Shown here: positions 7,075 to 14,466 of the stretch, one piece after another
How positions within the stretch are numbered: the stretch's first letter is position 1
How the letters are laid out: every line of letters starts with the position of its first letter
NCBI GenBank assembly: GCA_964468755.1
Contig: CAYXWH010000039.1
Span: 1-17,851, forward strand
Reading direction: 5' to 3'
DNA length: 17,851 nt
From: CAYXWH01 sp964468755
Lineage (GTDB): Bacteria; Chloroflexota; Dehalococcoidia; Dehalococcoidales; RBG-16-60-22
Translations under genes and position numbers: made by a program
Notes under the pieces: generated by a model
What the model was told of the DNA's origin: nothing
The model's database searches: none
Seen by the model: the letters and a program-made list of their open reading frames with translations, nothing else

Positions 7075-8403
7075 TTAATCGATTAAGTCTTCACGGTCCG
7101 CCTTGTTCCCCCGGTTTTTCGGCCCGGTTTTTCTGGCGGCGACCGCCTGTTTTTCCTTGGTAAGCAGGATTTTCTCGATTTTACGTCCCCGCATTTCGGT
7201 GATGACGATTTTTAGTCCCTTGTAGCGCAACTGCTCGTTTTGCCTGGGGATGTGGCCGAGGAGGCTGAGGATAAAGCCGGCCACCGTTTCATAGTCTTCA
7301 CCCTCAGGCAGGGTCAGCTCCATTTCTTCATTCACTTCCTCGATACGCATACTGCCGTCAATCTGGAAGGTATATTCATTGATAATCTCGAAGTCTTTTT
7401 CGGCGGCGGCCAGTTCGTCACCGAACTCGCCGACAATTTCTTCGACGAGGCGGCTGAGGCTGACGACGCCGGCGGTACCGCCGAATTCATCGACCACCAC
7501 GCACATGCGGTAGTTATTGTCGCGCATTTCGGTAAAGAGTTCATCGATGCGCTTGGAATCGGGGGCGAAGTAGGCGGGGCGGACGAGGTCATCGATGGAA
7601 TTGGACTCGGCGGCGTTGCCTCTGGCGAGAGCCATGAGCACGTCTTTGACGGAGAGGATGCCGATAACATTGTCCATGTTTTCCTGGTAGACGGGGAAGC
7701 GGGAGAGGGGGGAACCGGTATAGAGTTTAAGGAAGTCGGTGACGGGGGAACCCTGCTCGATGGAGATAACCTCCATTCTGGGGACCATGACCTCACGGAC
7801 GGGGCGGTCGCCGAAGTCGAAGACCTTGTGGAGCATTTTGGCTTCCTCGTCTTCGACGGTGCCCTCCTTGTGGCCAACGGAGATCATGGTGCGGATTTCC
7901 TCGGGGCTGGCGAGGGAGTGGGGAGCCGGGGAGCCGCCGAAGGTTTTGGTGAAGGCGAGGACGATCCAACTGAGGATGAAGATAAAGGGGGTAAACAGCC
8001 AGGAGAAGAACTGCAGGGGGCGGGCGAAGAGGATGGACAATCGCTCGGCGTGCTGGGTGGCGATGGTCTTGGGGGACGCTTCACAGAATATCAGCAGGAT
8101 AACGGTGATGCCGATGGTGGCGAAGAGGACGCCGCGTTCGCCCCAGAAGGAGACCGCCAGCGCCGTGGCGATAGCCGCGGCGGCGGTGTTGACCAGCGTA
8201 TTGCCCAGCAGGACGTTGGAGAGGAACTTTTCCGGGTGCTCCAGCATGCTGGCTACCCGTCGGGCGCCCTTTACCCGGTTACTGACCAGGTGCTCGAGCT
8301 TGATACGCTGAACGGAAATGAAGGCGGTTTCCGAGCCAGAGAAGAAGGCGGAAAGTATCAGGCAGATAACCAGAATAATCAGGTACAGTTCACTATTGGG
8401 CAT
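7075..8403 (-). CDS. CNNM/CorC-type (hemolysin-like) transporter with CBS pair, paralogue 2
   Basis: This complete 442-residue protein has the full CorC/HlyC architecture. Residues 1-190 are a CNNM (DUF21) membrane domain with SAFFSGSETAFISVQR at 18-33, GNTLVNTAAAAIAT and EASPKTIATQHAER. Two CBS motifs follow (about 205-260, VMVPRMEVISIEQ to ILSVKDVLMAL; about 270-330, ending VVDEFGGTAGVVSLSRLVEEIVGEFGDE). A CorC_HlyC domain (about 340-420) carries DGSMRIEEVNEEM and GEDYETVAGFILSLLG. A basic tail ends the protein. The family is linked to Mg2+/Co2+ homeostasis and efflux at the cytoplasmic membrane; the name hemolysin is historical. A consensus-like promoter lies 42-70 bp upstream. The tandem paralogue follows 97 bp downstream on the same strand. 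Confidence 0.95.
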   Translation of the reverse strand: MPNSELYLIILVICLILSAFFSGSETAFISVQRIKLEHLVSNRVKGARRVASMLEHPEKFLSNVLLGNTLVNTAAAAIATALAVSFWGERGVLFATIGITVILLIFCEASPKTIATQHAERLSILFARPLQFFSWLFTPFIFILSWIVLAFTKTFGGSPAPHSLASPEEIRTMISVGHKEGTVEDEEAKMLHKVFDFGDRPVREVMVPRMEVISIEQGSPVTDFLKLYTGSPLSRFPVYQENMDNVIGILSVKDVLMALARGNAAESNSIDDLVRPAYFAPDSKRIDELFTEMRDNNYRMCVVVDEFGGTAGVVSLSRLVEEIVGEFGDELAAAEKDFEIINEYTFQIDGSMRIEEVNEEMELTLPEGEDYETVAGFILSLLGHIPRQNEQLRYKGLKIVITEMRGRKIEKILLTKEKQAVAARKTGPKNRGNKADREDLID

Positions 8404-8444
8404 ACCACATCACATCACTCGTGCCGGACTGCTCCCATGCCATA

Positions 8445-8473
8445 ATGATAGCATTGGTATAAAAGGGTGTCAA
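8445..8473 (-). promoter_or_regulatory. Sigma70-type promoter for the tandem corC-like genes
   Basis: Read on the minus strand: TTGACA (8473-8468), a 17-bp spacer, then TATCAT (8450-8445). The -35 is perfect and the -10 is 5 of 6. The predicted start point near 8438 leaves about 35 nt of leader before the ATG at 8403. It lies just downstream of the nrdJ terminator, so the corC block has its own promoter. Confidence 0.75.
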
Positions 8474-8478
8474 AGGAG

Positions 8479-8666
8479 TATTTTTATCTATCTTACCCCC
8501 GGTGTCCCCCCCTCCTATCAAGGAGGGAGGGATAAAAAAATAAAGAGGGGCGAAGCCCCTCTGGTACTCCCCGGGAGTTAATCTTTGACCCTTGGTGCGG
8601 GGTGGGGGCATAGACCTGCGGGGTAAGCCGTGGATGCCTCGAGGTCGGCCCGGGTGGGAATAGATA
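8479..8666. repeat. Palindrome-rich dispersed intergenic repeat, copy 1
   Basis: Most of the 322-bp space between nrdJ and the corC pair is this element. It has four recognisable blocks: D (8480-8510, TTTTTATCTA then an ACCCCCGG core), hairpin A (8510-8527, 7-bp stem CCCTCCT with loop ATCA), hairpin B (8544-8562) and C (8590-8666, with CTTGGTG, TAGACCTGCGGG and GGGTGGGAATAGATA). All four recur in the intergenic region at 14467-14795. Its outer ends TATCTATCTTACCCCC and GGGTGGGAATAGATA are weakly inverted relative to each other. It encodes no transposase; short ORFs through it are repeat translations. Confidence 0.75.
8533..8562 (-). terminator. Rho-independent terminator of the nrdR-nrdJ operon
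   Basis: On the minus strand an 8-bp perfect stem (AGAGGGGC / GCCCCTCT) with a TTC triloop is followed at once by TTTATTTTTTT. It lies about 165 bp beyond the nrdJ stop and upstream of the corC promoter. It is hairpin B of the dispersed repeat, so the repeat supplies the terminator. Confidence 0.85.
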
Positions 8667-8725
8667 CCATAGAAAAGAGTACTCACGCTCCTCTCTCTCC
8701 GGCACTCCCTATTCTCTATTTGACC

Positions 8726-11284
8726 CTAGCACCTGGTATACCCGCACGCCGGGCAGATGAAGCAGCCCTCCTGGTAGACGAGCATATTGCTGCACTCCGG
8801 GCACTGCCCGGCAAGGTTCTTGGCCAGCCCGTAGTCTTCCGGCTTGGGCTTGCCGTTATAGCCGGTGGTATGCTTTTCCAGGACGCTGGCAATGGCGTCG
8901 GCACAGGAGAGTATGGACTTGCCTTCTTCCCAGGCGAGGGAGGGACAGCGGATGCCGCGGAGCTGCTTGACGATGGACGCCACATCCACGCCTGACCGCA
9001 GCGCCAGGGAGATGAGGCGGGAGGTAGCTTCAAGCTGGGCGGAGGCGCAGCCGCCGGCTTTGCCCAGGGTGGAGAAGACTTCACAGATGCCCTGCTCATC
9101 GGAATTGACCGATACGTAAAGTGAGCCGCAGCCGGTGGTGACCCGCTCGGTGATGCCGGTGGTTATCTTGGACCGCTTCCGCGGGGTGCGCCTGAGCGTT
9201 TCCGTTTTCTCCTTTTCCTGTCGACCGGTGGTCAGCACCTGAGCATCACGGCTCCGGTCGCGGTAGATGGTTATCCCTTTCAAACCTTCCTCGTAGGCAC
9301 GCCTATACACTGTGGCAACGTCCTCACTGGTGGCTGACTGTGGGAAGTTGACCGTCTTGGATACCGCGTTGTCGGTAGACCTCTGAAATGCGGCCTGCAT
9401 GCGTACATGCCACTCCGGTGTTATCTTATGGGCGGTGACAAACACCCGTTTGGTTTCATCGGGCACGCCGTCAATCTCATCGAGATGGGCGCCGTCAGCC
9501 AGTTCCTGCATCAGCTCCTCAGAGTAGAAGCCACCCTGGCGAGCCGCTTCAGCAAAGTACGGGTTTGCCTCAACCAGCCGGGCGCCATCAAGGATATTTT
9601 TGGTATAGCTCAGGGCAAAGAGCGGCTCAATGCCGCTGGAGCAGCCGGCAATCAGGCTCAGGGTGCCGGTAGGGGCGATAGTGGTGCGCGAGGCATTACG
9701 CACTCTGGGGCCATCAGGGACGTCATAGATGCACCCGGCAAAGTCGGGGAAGACGCCGCGTTCTCCGGCTAATTCTACCGAGGCTTTCATCGCCTCGTCG
9801 TTGACAAAGCGCATAATATCGGCACCAACCTGTAGCGCCTCTTCGGAGTCGTATGGAATGCCCAGCTTGACCAGTATATCGGCAAAGCCCATGACTCCCA
9901 GCCCGATTTTTCTGGTTCTTTTGGTCATTTCCTCTATCTGGGTTAGCGGGAACTTGTTAACCTCAATCACGTTGTCCAGGAACCTGACGGCGGATTGTAT
10001 CGTTCGCGACAGCCGGTCATGGTCAATCTCGACCGTACCGTTGGTCTCCCTCAGCATCCTGGTCAGGTTGATTGAGCCGAGGTTGCAGGACTCATAGGGG
10101 AGCAGCGGCTGTTCCCCGCAGGGGTTGGTGCTCTCAATCCTGCCCAGGTGCGGGGTGGGATTATCGCTATTGATGCGGTCGATGAAGACTATACCCGGGT
10201 CGCCGGTTTTCCATGCCATGTCAACGATTTTGTCGAAGACTTCTCTGGCATTGAGCGTGCCGTCAACCTCACTGGTATGCGGGTTTATCAGGTTGTAGTC
10301 GGTGCCTGCCTTGACCGCTTCCATAAATTCAGCGGTTATGGCTACCGAAATATTGAAGTTGGTTAGCGAAGTCATGTCCTCTTTGGAGGTGATGAACTTC
10401 AGGATATCGGGGTGGTCAACATTAAGGATGCCCATGTTGGCGCCGCGGCGGGTACCACCCTGTTTGATGACTTCAGTGGCGGTATCAAATGCCCGGATGA
10501 AGGAGACGGGGCCACTGGCTACTCCGCCGGTGGAACCTACCCTGTCTTTTTCCGGTCTCAGTCTGGAGAAGGAAAAACCGGTACCGCCGCCGCTCTTGTG
10601 TATCAGCGCCGTGTACTTGACGGCGTCAAAGATGGACTCCATGGAATCATCCACGGGCAGGACAAAGCAGGCGGATAGCTGTCCCAACTCCCGGCCCGCA
10701 TTCATCAGGGTGGGGGAGTTGGGCAGGAATTCCAGATTAGCCATCAGCTGGTAGAATTCCTGTTCCCTCGCCCGGATATCTGCCTCCGGCTCGTATATGA
10801 GCTCCGCGGCGGCAATCGCCCTGGCGACGCGACGGAACATTTCTTCCGGGGTCTCAATAACCTGCCCTGTTTTATCCTTCTTGAGATACCGTCTCTCCAG
10901 GACATGCCGGGCATTTTCGGTAAGATTTATGCCGGTGGCAGGGTAAACTTCCTTTTTGGATCTGGCGGCTGTTTCCATTTCAGTACCTTTCTTTGTCGGT
11001 TTTTCGGAGTCGAGGATTTCTTTCACCATGGCTTCAATTTCGGCGTCGGTAGGCATGGGCCGGAACTGTCGGCGCTCCGGTACCAGATGCTCCATGCCGG
11101 GTAATGGTTTCGCCGGTAGCGAGCGCTCCTTTTCCAGTCGTTCAATTACCTGGGTGGTGAGTCGCTCAATCAGTCTTCTATCCGGTATTCCCATGGACTC
11201 CGCCGCCGCGAAGATTACCTTGGCAATCTGGTTGCGGTTGAGCGGGACCGGGGGTTGATTTTGCCGTCTCGGTAAGGTGTTCAT
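8726..11284 (-). CDS. nrdJ: Adenosylcobalamin-dependent (class II) ribonucleotide reductase
   Basis: The 852-residue NrdJ makes deoxyribonucleotides from ribonucleotides using adenosylcobalamin, independent of oxygen. Visible motifs are NSPTLMNAG (189-197), C206 in QLSACFVLP, the SGGGTGFSFSRLRP loop (231-244), and NPCGE (387-391) holding the active-site Asn/Cys/Glu. CNLGSINL is at 400-407. A TSCPD-type domain (about 705-800) carries TGCGSLYV and AGGCASAQLEATSRL. A C-terminal Cys cluster (C828, C831, C841, C844, C847, C852) should supply zinc binding and the redox-active thiols. Residues 15-52 resemble half of an ATP-cone; the usual core start (TGINLTENARHVLERRYL) begins at 117. ATG 11284 overlaps the nrdR stop as ATGA, so translation is coupled. 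An internal ATG at residue 103 with AAAGGT upstream is a possible alternative start. Confidence 0.97.
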   Translation of the reverse strand: MNTLPRRQNQPPVPLNRNQIAKVIFAAAESMGIPDRRLIERLTTQVIERLEKERSLPAKPLPGMEHLVPERRQFRPMPTDAEIEAMVKEILDSEKPTKKGTEMETAARSKKEVYPATGINLTENARHVLERRYLKKDKTGQVIETPEEMFRRVARAIAAAELIYEPEADIRAREQEFYQLMANLEFLPNSPTLMNAGRELGQLSACFVLPVDDSMESIFDAVKYTALIHKSGGGTGFSFSRLRPEKDRVGSTGGVASGPVSFIRAFDTATEVIKQGGTRRGANMGILNVDHPDILKFITSKEDMTSLTNFNISVAITAEFMEAVKAGTDYNLINPHTSEVDGTLNAREVFDKIVDMAWKTGDPGIVFIDRINSDNPTPHLGRIESTNPCGEQPLLPYESCNLGSINLTRMLRETNGTVEIDHDRLSRTIQSAVRFLDNVIEVNKFPLTQIEEMTKRTRKIGLGVMGFADILVKLGIPYDSEEALQVGADIMRFVNDEAMKASVELAGERGVFPDFAGCIYDVPDGPRVRNASRTTIAPTGTLSLIAGCSSGIEPLFALSYTKNILDGARLVEANPYFAEAARQGGFYSEELMQELADGAHLDEIDGVPDETKRVFVTAHKITPEWHVRMQAAFQRSTDNAVSKTVNFPQSATSEDVATVYRRAYEEGLKGITIYRDRSRDAQVLTTGRQEKEKTETLRRTPRKRSKITTGITERVTTGCGSLYVSVNSDEQGICEVFSTLGKAGGCASAQLEATSRLISLALRSGVDVASIVKQLRGIRCPSLAWEEGKSILSCADAIASVLEKHTTGYNGKPKPEDYGLAKNLAGQCPECSNMLVYQEGCFICPACGYTRC

Positions 11285-11820
11285 TTCCGTGTCACCTGCC
11301 GTCTTTTCACCAGTTCCGCCAGTTCTTCGGTGGGGAGCAGGGGTAGCTGGCTGGTGGATTGGGTTATGCCGACCTCGCCGTTAATCAGGGTATCCACCTC
11401 CTGTTTCAGGGCAGTGATATCGGCAAATTCCCGATACACACTGGCAAAGCGGATGTAAGCCACGTGGTCCAGTTTCTTGAGTCCGGCCATAACCATATCA
11501 CCGATGACCTGGCTCGGTATCTCCATCTTGCCCAGCTGGTAGAGGTCGGTCTCGATGTCGTCGACCAGCCGCTCCACCGCCCCGCTGGGCAGGGGAAGTT
11601 TTTCACAGGCTTTGAGTACTCCGCTGAGCAGCTTGTTTCGGCTGAACTCCTCGCGCCGCTGGTCTTTTTTGATGATGAACAGACCGGCTGGCTGTACCCG
11701 CTCATGGGTGGTGAAGCGGGCATGGCACTTCAAGCACTGACGACGGCGCCGCACGCCGTCGTTGATAGTGCGAGAGTCAATCACCTTGGAATCATAATGT
11801 CCACAATAAGGACAGTTCAT
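11281..11820 (-). CDS. nrdR: Transcriptional repressor NrdR of ribonucleotide reductase genes
   Basis: The 179-residue protein has the NrdR layout: an N-terminal zinc ribbon with C3, C6, C29 and C32 (MNCPYCGH and RRRRQCLKCHARFTTHER), then an ATP-cone (about 48-138) that senses ATP/dATP and controls DNA binding. It ends with a tail about 20 residues longer than many family members. It is the first gene of a two-gene operon, sharing ATGA with nrdJ. Its promoter contains a canonical NrdR box, so it should repress itself and nrdJ together. The start ATG has GGGGAG (11830-11825) a few bases upstream. Confidence 0.97.
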   Translation of the reverse strand: MNCPYCGHYDSKVIDSRTINDGVRRRRQCLKCHARFTTHERVQPAGLFIIKKDQRREEFSRNKLLSGVLKACEKLPLPSGAVERLVDDIETDLYQLGKMEIPSQVIGDMVMAGLKKLDHVAYIRFASVYREFADITALKQEVDTLINGEVGITQSTSQLPLLPTEELAELVKRRQVTRK

Positions 11821-11826
11821 GCTGCT

Positions 11827-11842
11827 CCCCTTTATATGGTAT
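11827..11842. promoter_or_regulatory. Possible second, degenerate NrdR box
   Basis: CCCCTTTATATGGTAT is centred 31 bp from the clear box, the helical spacing typical of paired NrdR sites, and matches about 11 of 16 positions of the pattern. It overlaps the 5' leader and Shine-Dalgarno region of nrdR. It is weak on sequence alone; the spacing is the main argument. Confidence 0.4.
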
Positions 11843-11851
11843 CGGACTTAT

Positions 11852-11880
11852 AAACTAACACAATATATAGTGTTTGTCAA
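11852..11880 (-). promoter_or_regulatory. Promoter of nrdR-nrdJ
   Basis: On the minus strand a perfect -35 TTGACA (11880-11875) is followed by a 17-bp spacer and a weak -10 TAGTTT (11857-11852). The spacer is almost exactly filled by the NrdR box. The leader to the ATG at 11820 would be about 25 nt. Confidence 0.6.
11858..11873. promoter_or_regulatory. NrdR box (operator)
   Basis: ACACAATATATAGTGT is a near-perfect palindrome matching the known NrdR-box pattern (acaCwaTATaTwGtgt). It sits between the -35 and -10 elements of the nrdR-nrdJ promoter, where bound NrdR would block RNA polymerase. Confidence 0.88.
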
Positions 11881-11944
11881 GATGTTTTTACAGTTGCTGG
11901 CTGGTATTTTTTGGCTAATTGGGGAAGTATTTTCTATTCAAACT

Positions 11945-11973
11945 TTGCCAGAAGAGACCGAATTGAGTAAGAT
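11945..11973 (+). promoter_or_regulatory. Probable folC promoter
   Basis: TTGCCA (11945-11950), a 17-bp spacer, and TAAGAT (11968-11973) give a plausible sigma70 promoter. Its start point is near 11980, about 20 nt before the folC ATG at 12000. It is divergent from and separate from the nrdR promoter in the same 179-bp intergenic space. Confidence 0.5.
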
Positions 11974-11999
11974 ATGGTAGTGCTTCCGGTGTGAGATAA

Positions 12000-13310
12000 A
12001 TGGACTACCAGTCAGCTCTGGACTATATTTTGCGTTTTGCCGATTATGAACGGCTGCCGCGTTCGGCGGTGGTCTTTGATTTGCGGCGTGTCGAGCTATT
12101 ATTGGAGAGGCTGGGCAAGCCCCAGGATACTGCCCGGTCAGTCCACATTGCCGGTACCAAGGGGAAAGGGAGTACGGCGGCGATGGTTGCCGCCATACTG
12201 ACCCGGGCTGGCTACCGGGTGGGACTGTATACCTCCCCTCACCTGCTCAGTTTCACCGAACGGATACAGGTTGACGGGACCCCCATTGCTGAAGATACCT
12301 TCGCCCGGCTGACGGCGGTAATAAAGCCTGAAGTTGAGGCAGTAAACCGTGATGGTATCTACGGCGAACTCACTACCTTCGAGATATTAACGGCGCTGGC
12401 TTTCACCTGTTTCCGTGAAGCGGGAGTCGATTATCAGGTACTGGAGACGGGGCTGGGGGGGCGACTTGATGCTACCAACGTGGTCAGTCCGGAGGTAGCG
12501 GTCATCACATCAATAAGCTATGACCACGTCGATGTGCTGGGGGATACACTGAGCCAGATCGCCACCGAGAAGGCGGGTATTATAAAGGCGGGGATTACTG
12601 TGGTCTGCGCTCCGCAGTTCCCGGAGGCAATGACGGTGATAGCCGGCGTCTGCCGGGAGCGTGGCGCCAGGCTGGTCAGGGTAGATAATCTGAGCTGGCA
12701 CCGCACGGAATTTTCGCCGGACGGGCAATCGTTCCATTTACAGGGGCAGCACCGCGAATATGATTTGAATATCCCGTTACTCGGCGAGCACCAGCTGGAG
12801 AATGCGGCGGTGGCAATAGCCGCGGTTGAGGTGCTGACGGAGCTGGGGTCGAGGGTGTCTTCCGGTGACATCGCCAACGGGCTGGTCGGGCTGAACTGGC
12901 CCGGGCGGCTCCAGGTTCTGCAGCGTCAGCCCTGGGTTATTGTTGATGGTGCTCACAATGCGTATTCGGTGCAACGGCTTGGCGAGGGGCTCCGGCAGTA
13001 TTTTACCTTTGACCGGCTGATTGTTATCTTCGGGGCGTCCGCGGACAAGCCGGTGGCGAGCATGGCTGCCGAGCTGGCATCGTTTGCCAGTGAAGTAATT
13101 GTAACCCGGTCGCGTAATCCCCGGGCGGTGGCGCCGTCAATGCTGGTGCAGGAGCTATCGAAACTGGGGATAGTGACTGAAACAGCCAGCAGTGTCGCCG
13201 CCGCGGTGGAGCTGGCGCTGGCTCGAGCCGGGTCAAAGGACCTCATCTGCGCCACCGGCTCGATCTTCGTTATCGCTGAAGTAATGGAATACCTGAAGCG
13301 GTCAGGTTGA
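12000..13310 (+). CDS. folC: Folylpolyglutamate synthase / dihydrofolate synthase (FolC)
   Basis: FolC adds glutamate to dihydropteroate and/or to folates, retaining them in the cell; it belongs to the Mur ligase superfamily. The P-loop GTKGKGST is at residues 52-59, the TSPHLLSFTERIQ folate-region motif at 78-90, and ETGLGGRLDATN at 149-160. HVDVLGDTLSQIATEKAGIIK at 176-196 includes the Lys191 position that is carbamylated in the family. GEHQLENAAVAIAA is at 262-275, LNWPGRLQ at 298-305 and the C-terminal DGAHN at 316-320. The length of 436 is normal. The start ATG has only a weak GGTG/GAG-type ribosome site. It is a single plus-strand gene between two minus-strand blocks; its stop is 5 bp from the ribD stop. 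Whether it has both activities cannot be told from sequence. Confidence 0.95.
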   Translation: MDYQSALDYILRFADYERLPRSAVVFDLRRVELLLERLGKPQDTARSVHIAGTKGKGSTAAMVAAILTRAGYRVGLYTSPHLLSFTERIQVDGTPIAEDTFARLTAVIKPEVEAVNRDGIYGELTTFEILTALAFTCFREAGVDYQVLETGLGGRLDATNVVSPEVAVITSISYDHVDVLGDTLSQIATEKAGIIKAGITVVCAPQFPEAMTVIAGVCRERGARLVRVDNLSWHRTEFSPDGQSFHLQGQHREYDLNIPLLGEHQLENAAVAIAAVEVLTELGSRVSSGDIANGLVGLNWPGRLQVLQRQPWVIVDGAHNAYSVQRLGEGLRQYFTFDRLIVIFGASADKPVASMAAELASFASEVIVTRSRNPRAVAPSMLVQELSKLGIVTETASSVAAAVELALARAGSKDLICATGSIFVIAEVMEYLKRSG

Positions 13311-13315
13311 GCTTG

Positions 13316-14422
13316 CTAATACTCTGTCCTGGCTTCAATAATGAGGTCAGTACCCATCCGGTAGGTCCTGGTAAATGACAGCCTTATTGCCTGGTTGATG
13401 TCCCGGATATCCAGTTCACCCACCGCCTCAATGCCCCTGCCCAGTATACTGGGGGCAATGATGATAACCAGTCTATCGACCAGTTTCAGTCGCAGCAATG
13501 AGGTGACGACCCGGGAGCCTCCTTCCACCAGTACTGAAGCGATGCCCCGCTGTCCCAGTGTTCGGAGCAATTGTACTGCGTCTATCTCACCCCGCCGGTC
13601 CTCCTTGATAACCGAGATTTCAATGCCCATATCGCGGAGTCGGGCTACCTTCTTCTCGCTGGCGCGGGTGGTGGTGGCGATAACGGTTGGAGCAATATCC
13701 TGTTCGGTGAGCACCTTGGCCGTGAGCGGTGTGCGCAACCTGGAATCGAGCACAATACGGGTCGGGTTTCTTCCCCTGACCAGACGCACGGTAAGCCGGG
13801 GGTCATCGGCGAGGATGGTACCGCTGCCCACCATAACGGCGTCACTGGCGGCACGCAACTGGTGAGCGAGGTTCAGGGATTCCGCCGAGCTTATCCACTG
13901 AGAATTCCCGGTGCTGGTGGCAATTCTACCGTCAACGGTCTGGGCGAGCTTTACCGTCACCAGCGGCAGTCCGGTGGTGCTGTACTTGGTGTGCGCTTCA
14001 TTCAGTGAGCGGCTGGCTTCTTCAAGTACGCCGACCGTGGTCTCAATGCCGTGCTGCTGTAGTATCTCTACGCTTTTCCCGTTGACCTGCGGGTTCGGGT
14101 CAAACATGCCGATAACCACGCGGCTGATGTTATGCTGAATGACGGCGTCAACACAAGGGGGCGTCTTGCCCTGATGGCAGCAGGGCTCGAGATTAACGTA
14201 CAGAGTCGAACCGGCGATATCTTCCCTGGCGCTCTCGATGGCGTTGATTTCGGCGTGCTTTTCCCCGAAGCGGTGGTGGTAACCCCGGCCAATGATGCGG
14301 TTGTCTTTGACAATGACCGCGCCCACCATGGGGTTGGGGCTGGTCATGCCCTGACCCCGGCGGGCCAGCCGCAGTGCCATCCGCATATAGTCTTCATCGT
14401 TACGTTCCGGTCGAGCAGTCAT
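13316..14422 (-). CDS. ribD: Bifunctional riboflavin biosynthesis deaminase/reductase RibD
   Basis: RibD deaminates the pyrimidine product of GTP cyclohydrolase II and then reduces its ribosyl side chain with NADPH, steps two and three of riboflavin synthesis. The N-terminal cytidine-deaminase-like domain has SPNPMVGAVIV (28-38), the catalytic H56-A-E58, and the zinc-binding PCCHQGKTPPC (80-90, C81 and C90). The reductase domain (about 150-368) has PLVTVKLAQTVDGRIAT, SDAVMVGSGTILADDPRLTVR, PTRIVLDSRL and LVEGGSRVVTSLL. The length of 368 is normal. No other rib genes are in the window, so it is not in a classical rib operon here. A TATACT (14440-14435) lies 12 nt before the ATG, but no good -35 accompanies it. 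No FMN riboswitch is recognisable upstream. Confidence 0.96.
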   Translation of the reverse strand: MTARPERNDEDYMRMALRLARRGQGMTSPNPMVGAVIVKDNRIIGRGYHHRFGEKHAEINAIESAREDIAGSTLYVNLEPCCHQGKTPPCVDAVIQHNISRVVIGMFDPNPQVNGKSVEILQQHGIETTVGVLEEASRSLNEAHTKYSTTGLPLVTVKLAQTVDGRIATSTGNSQWISSAESLNLAHQLRAASDAVMVGSGTILADDPRLTVRLVRGRNPTRIVLDSRLRTPLTAKVLTEQDIAPTVIATTTRASEKKVARLRDMGIEISVIKEDRRGEIDAVQLLRTLGQRGIASVLVEGGSRVVTSLLRLKLVDRLVIIIAPSILGRGIEAVGELDIRDINQAIRLSFTRTYRMGTDLIIEARTEY

Positions 14423-14466
14423 ACTACTGAGAATAGTATAGCACGCCGCCGTGATGTGAAAAAGAG

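Noticed and set aside
7240..8445. 401-codon open frame on the plus strand, antisense to the intact corC-like gene
   Set aside because: It is rich in Gly, Glu and Asp with no recognisable domain and mirrors the codon pattern of the minus-strand gene, which has full CNNM, CBS and CorC_HlyC domains. The same shadow appears opposite the other copy.
8493..8705. Short minus-strand ORFs in the two intergenic repeats (also 14480-14725) that resemble each other
   Set aside because: The similarity comes from the shared DNA repeat; the proteins are Pro/Arg/Gly-rich with no Shine-Dalgarno and the frames are not conserved throughout.
11821..11999. Cobalamin riboswitch ahead of the B12-dependent reductase
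   Set aside because: The leader to nrdR is only about 25 nt from the predicted start point and contains no B12-box; control is better explained by the NrdR box.
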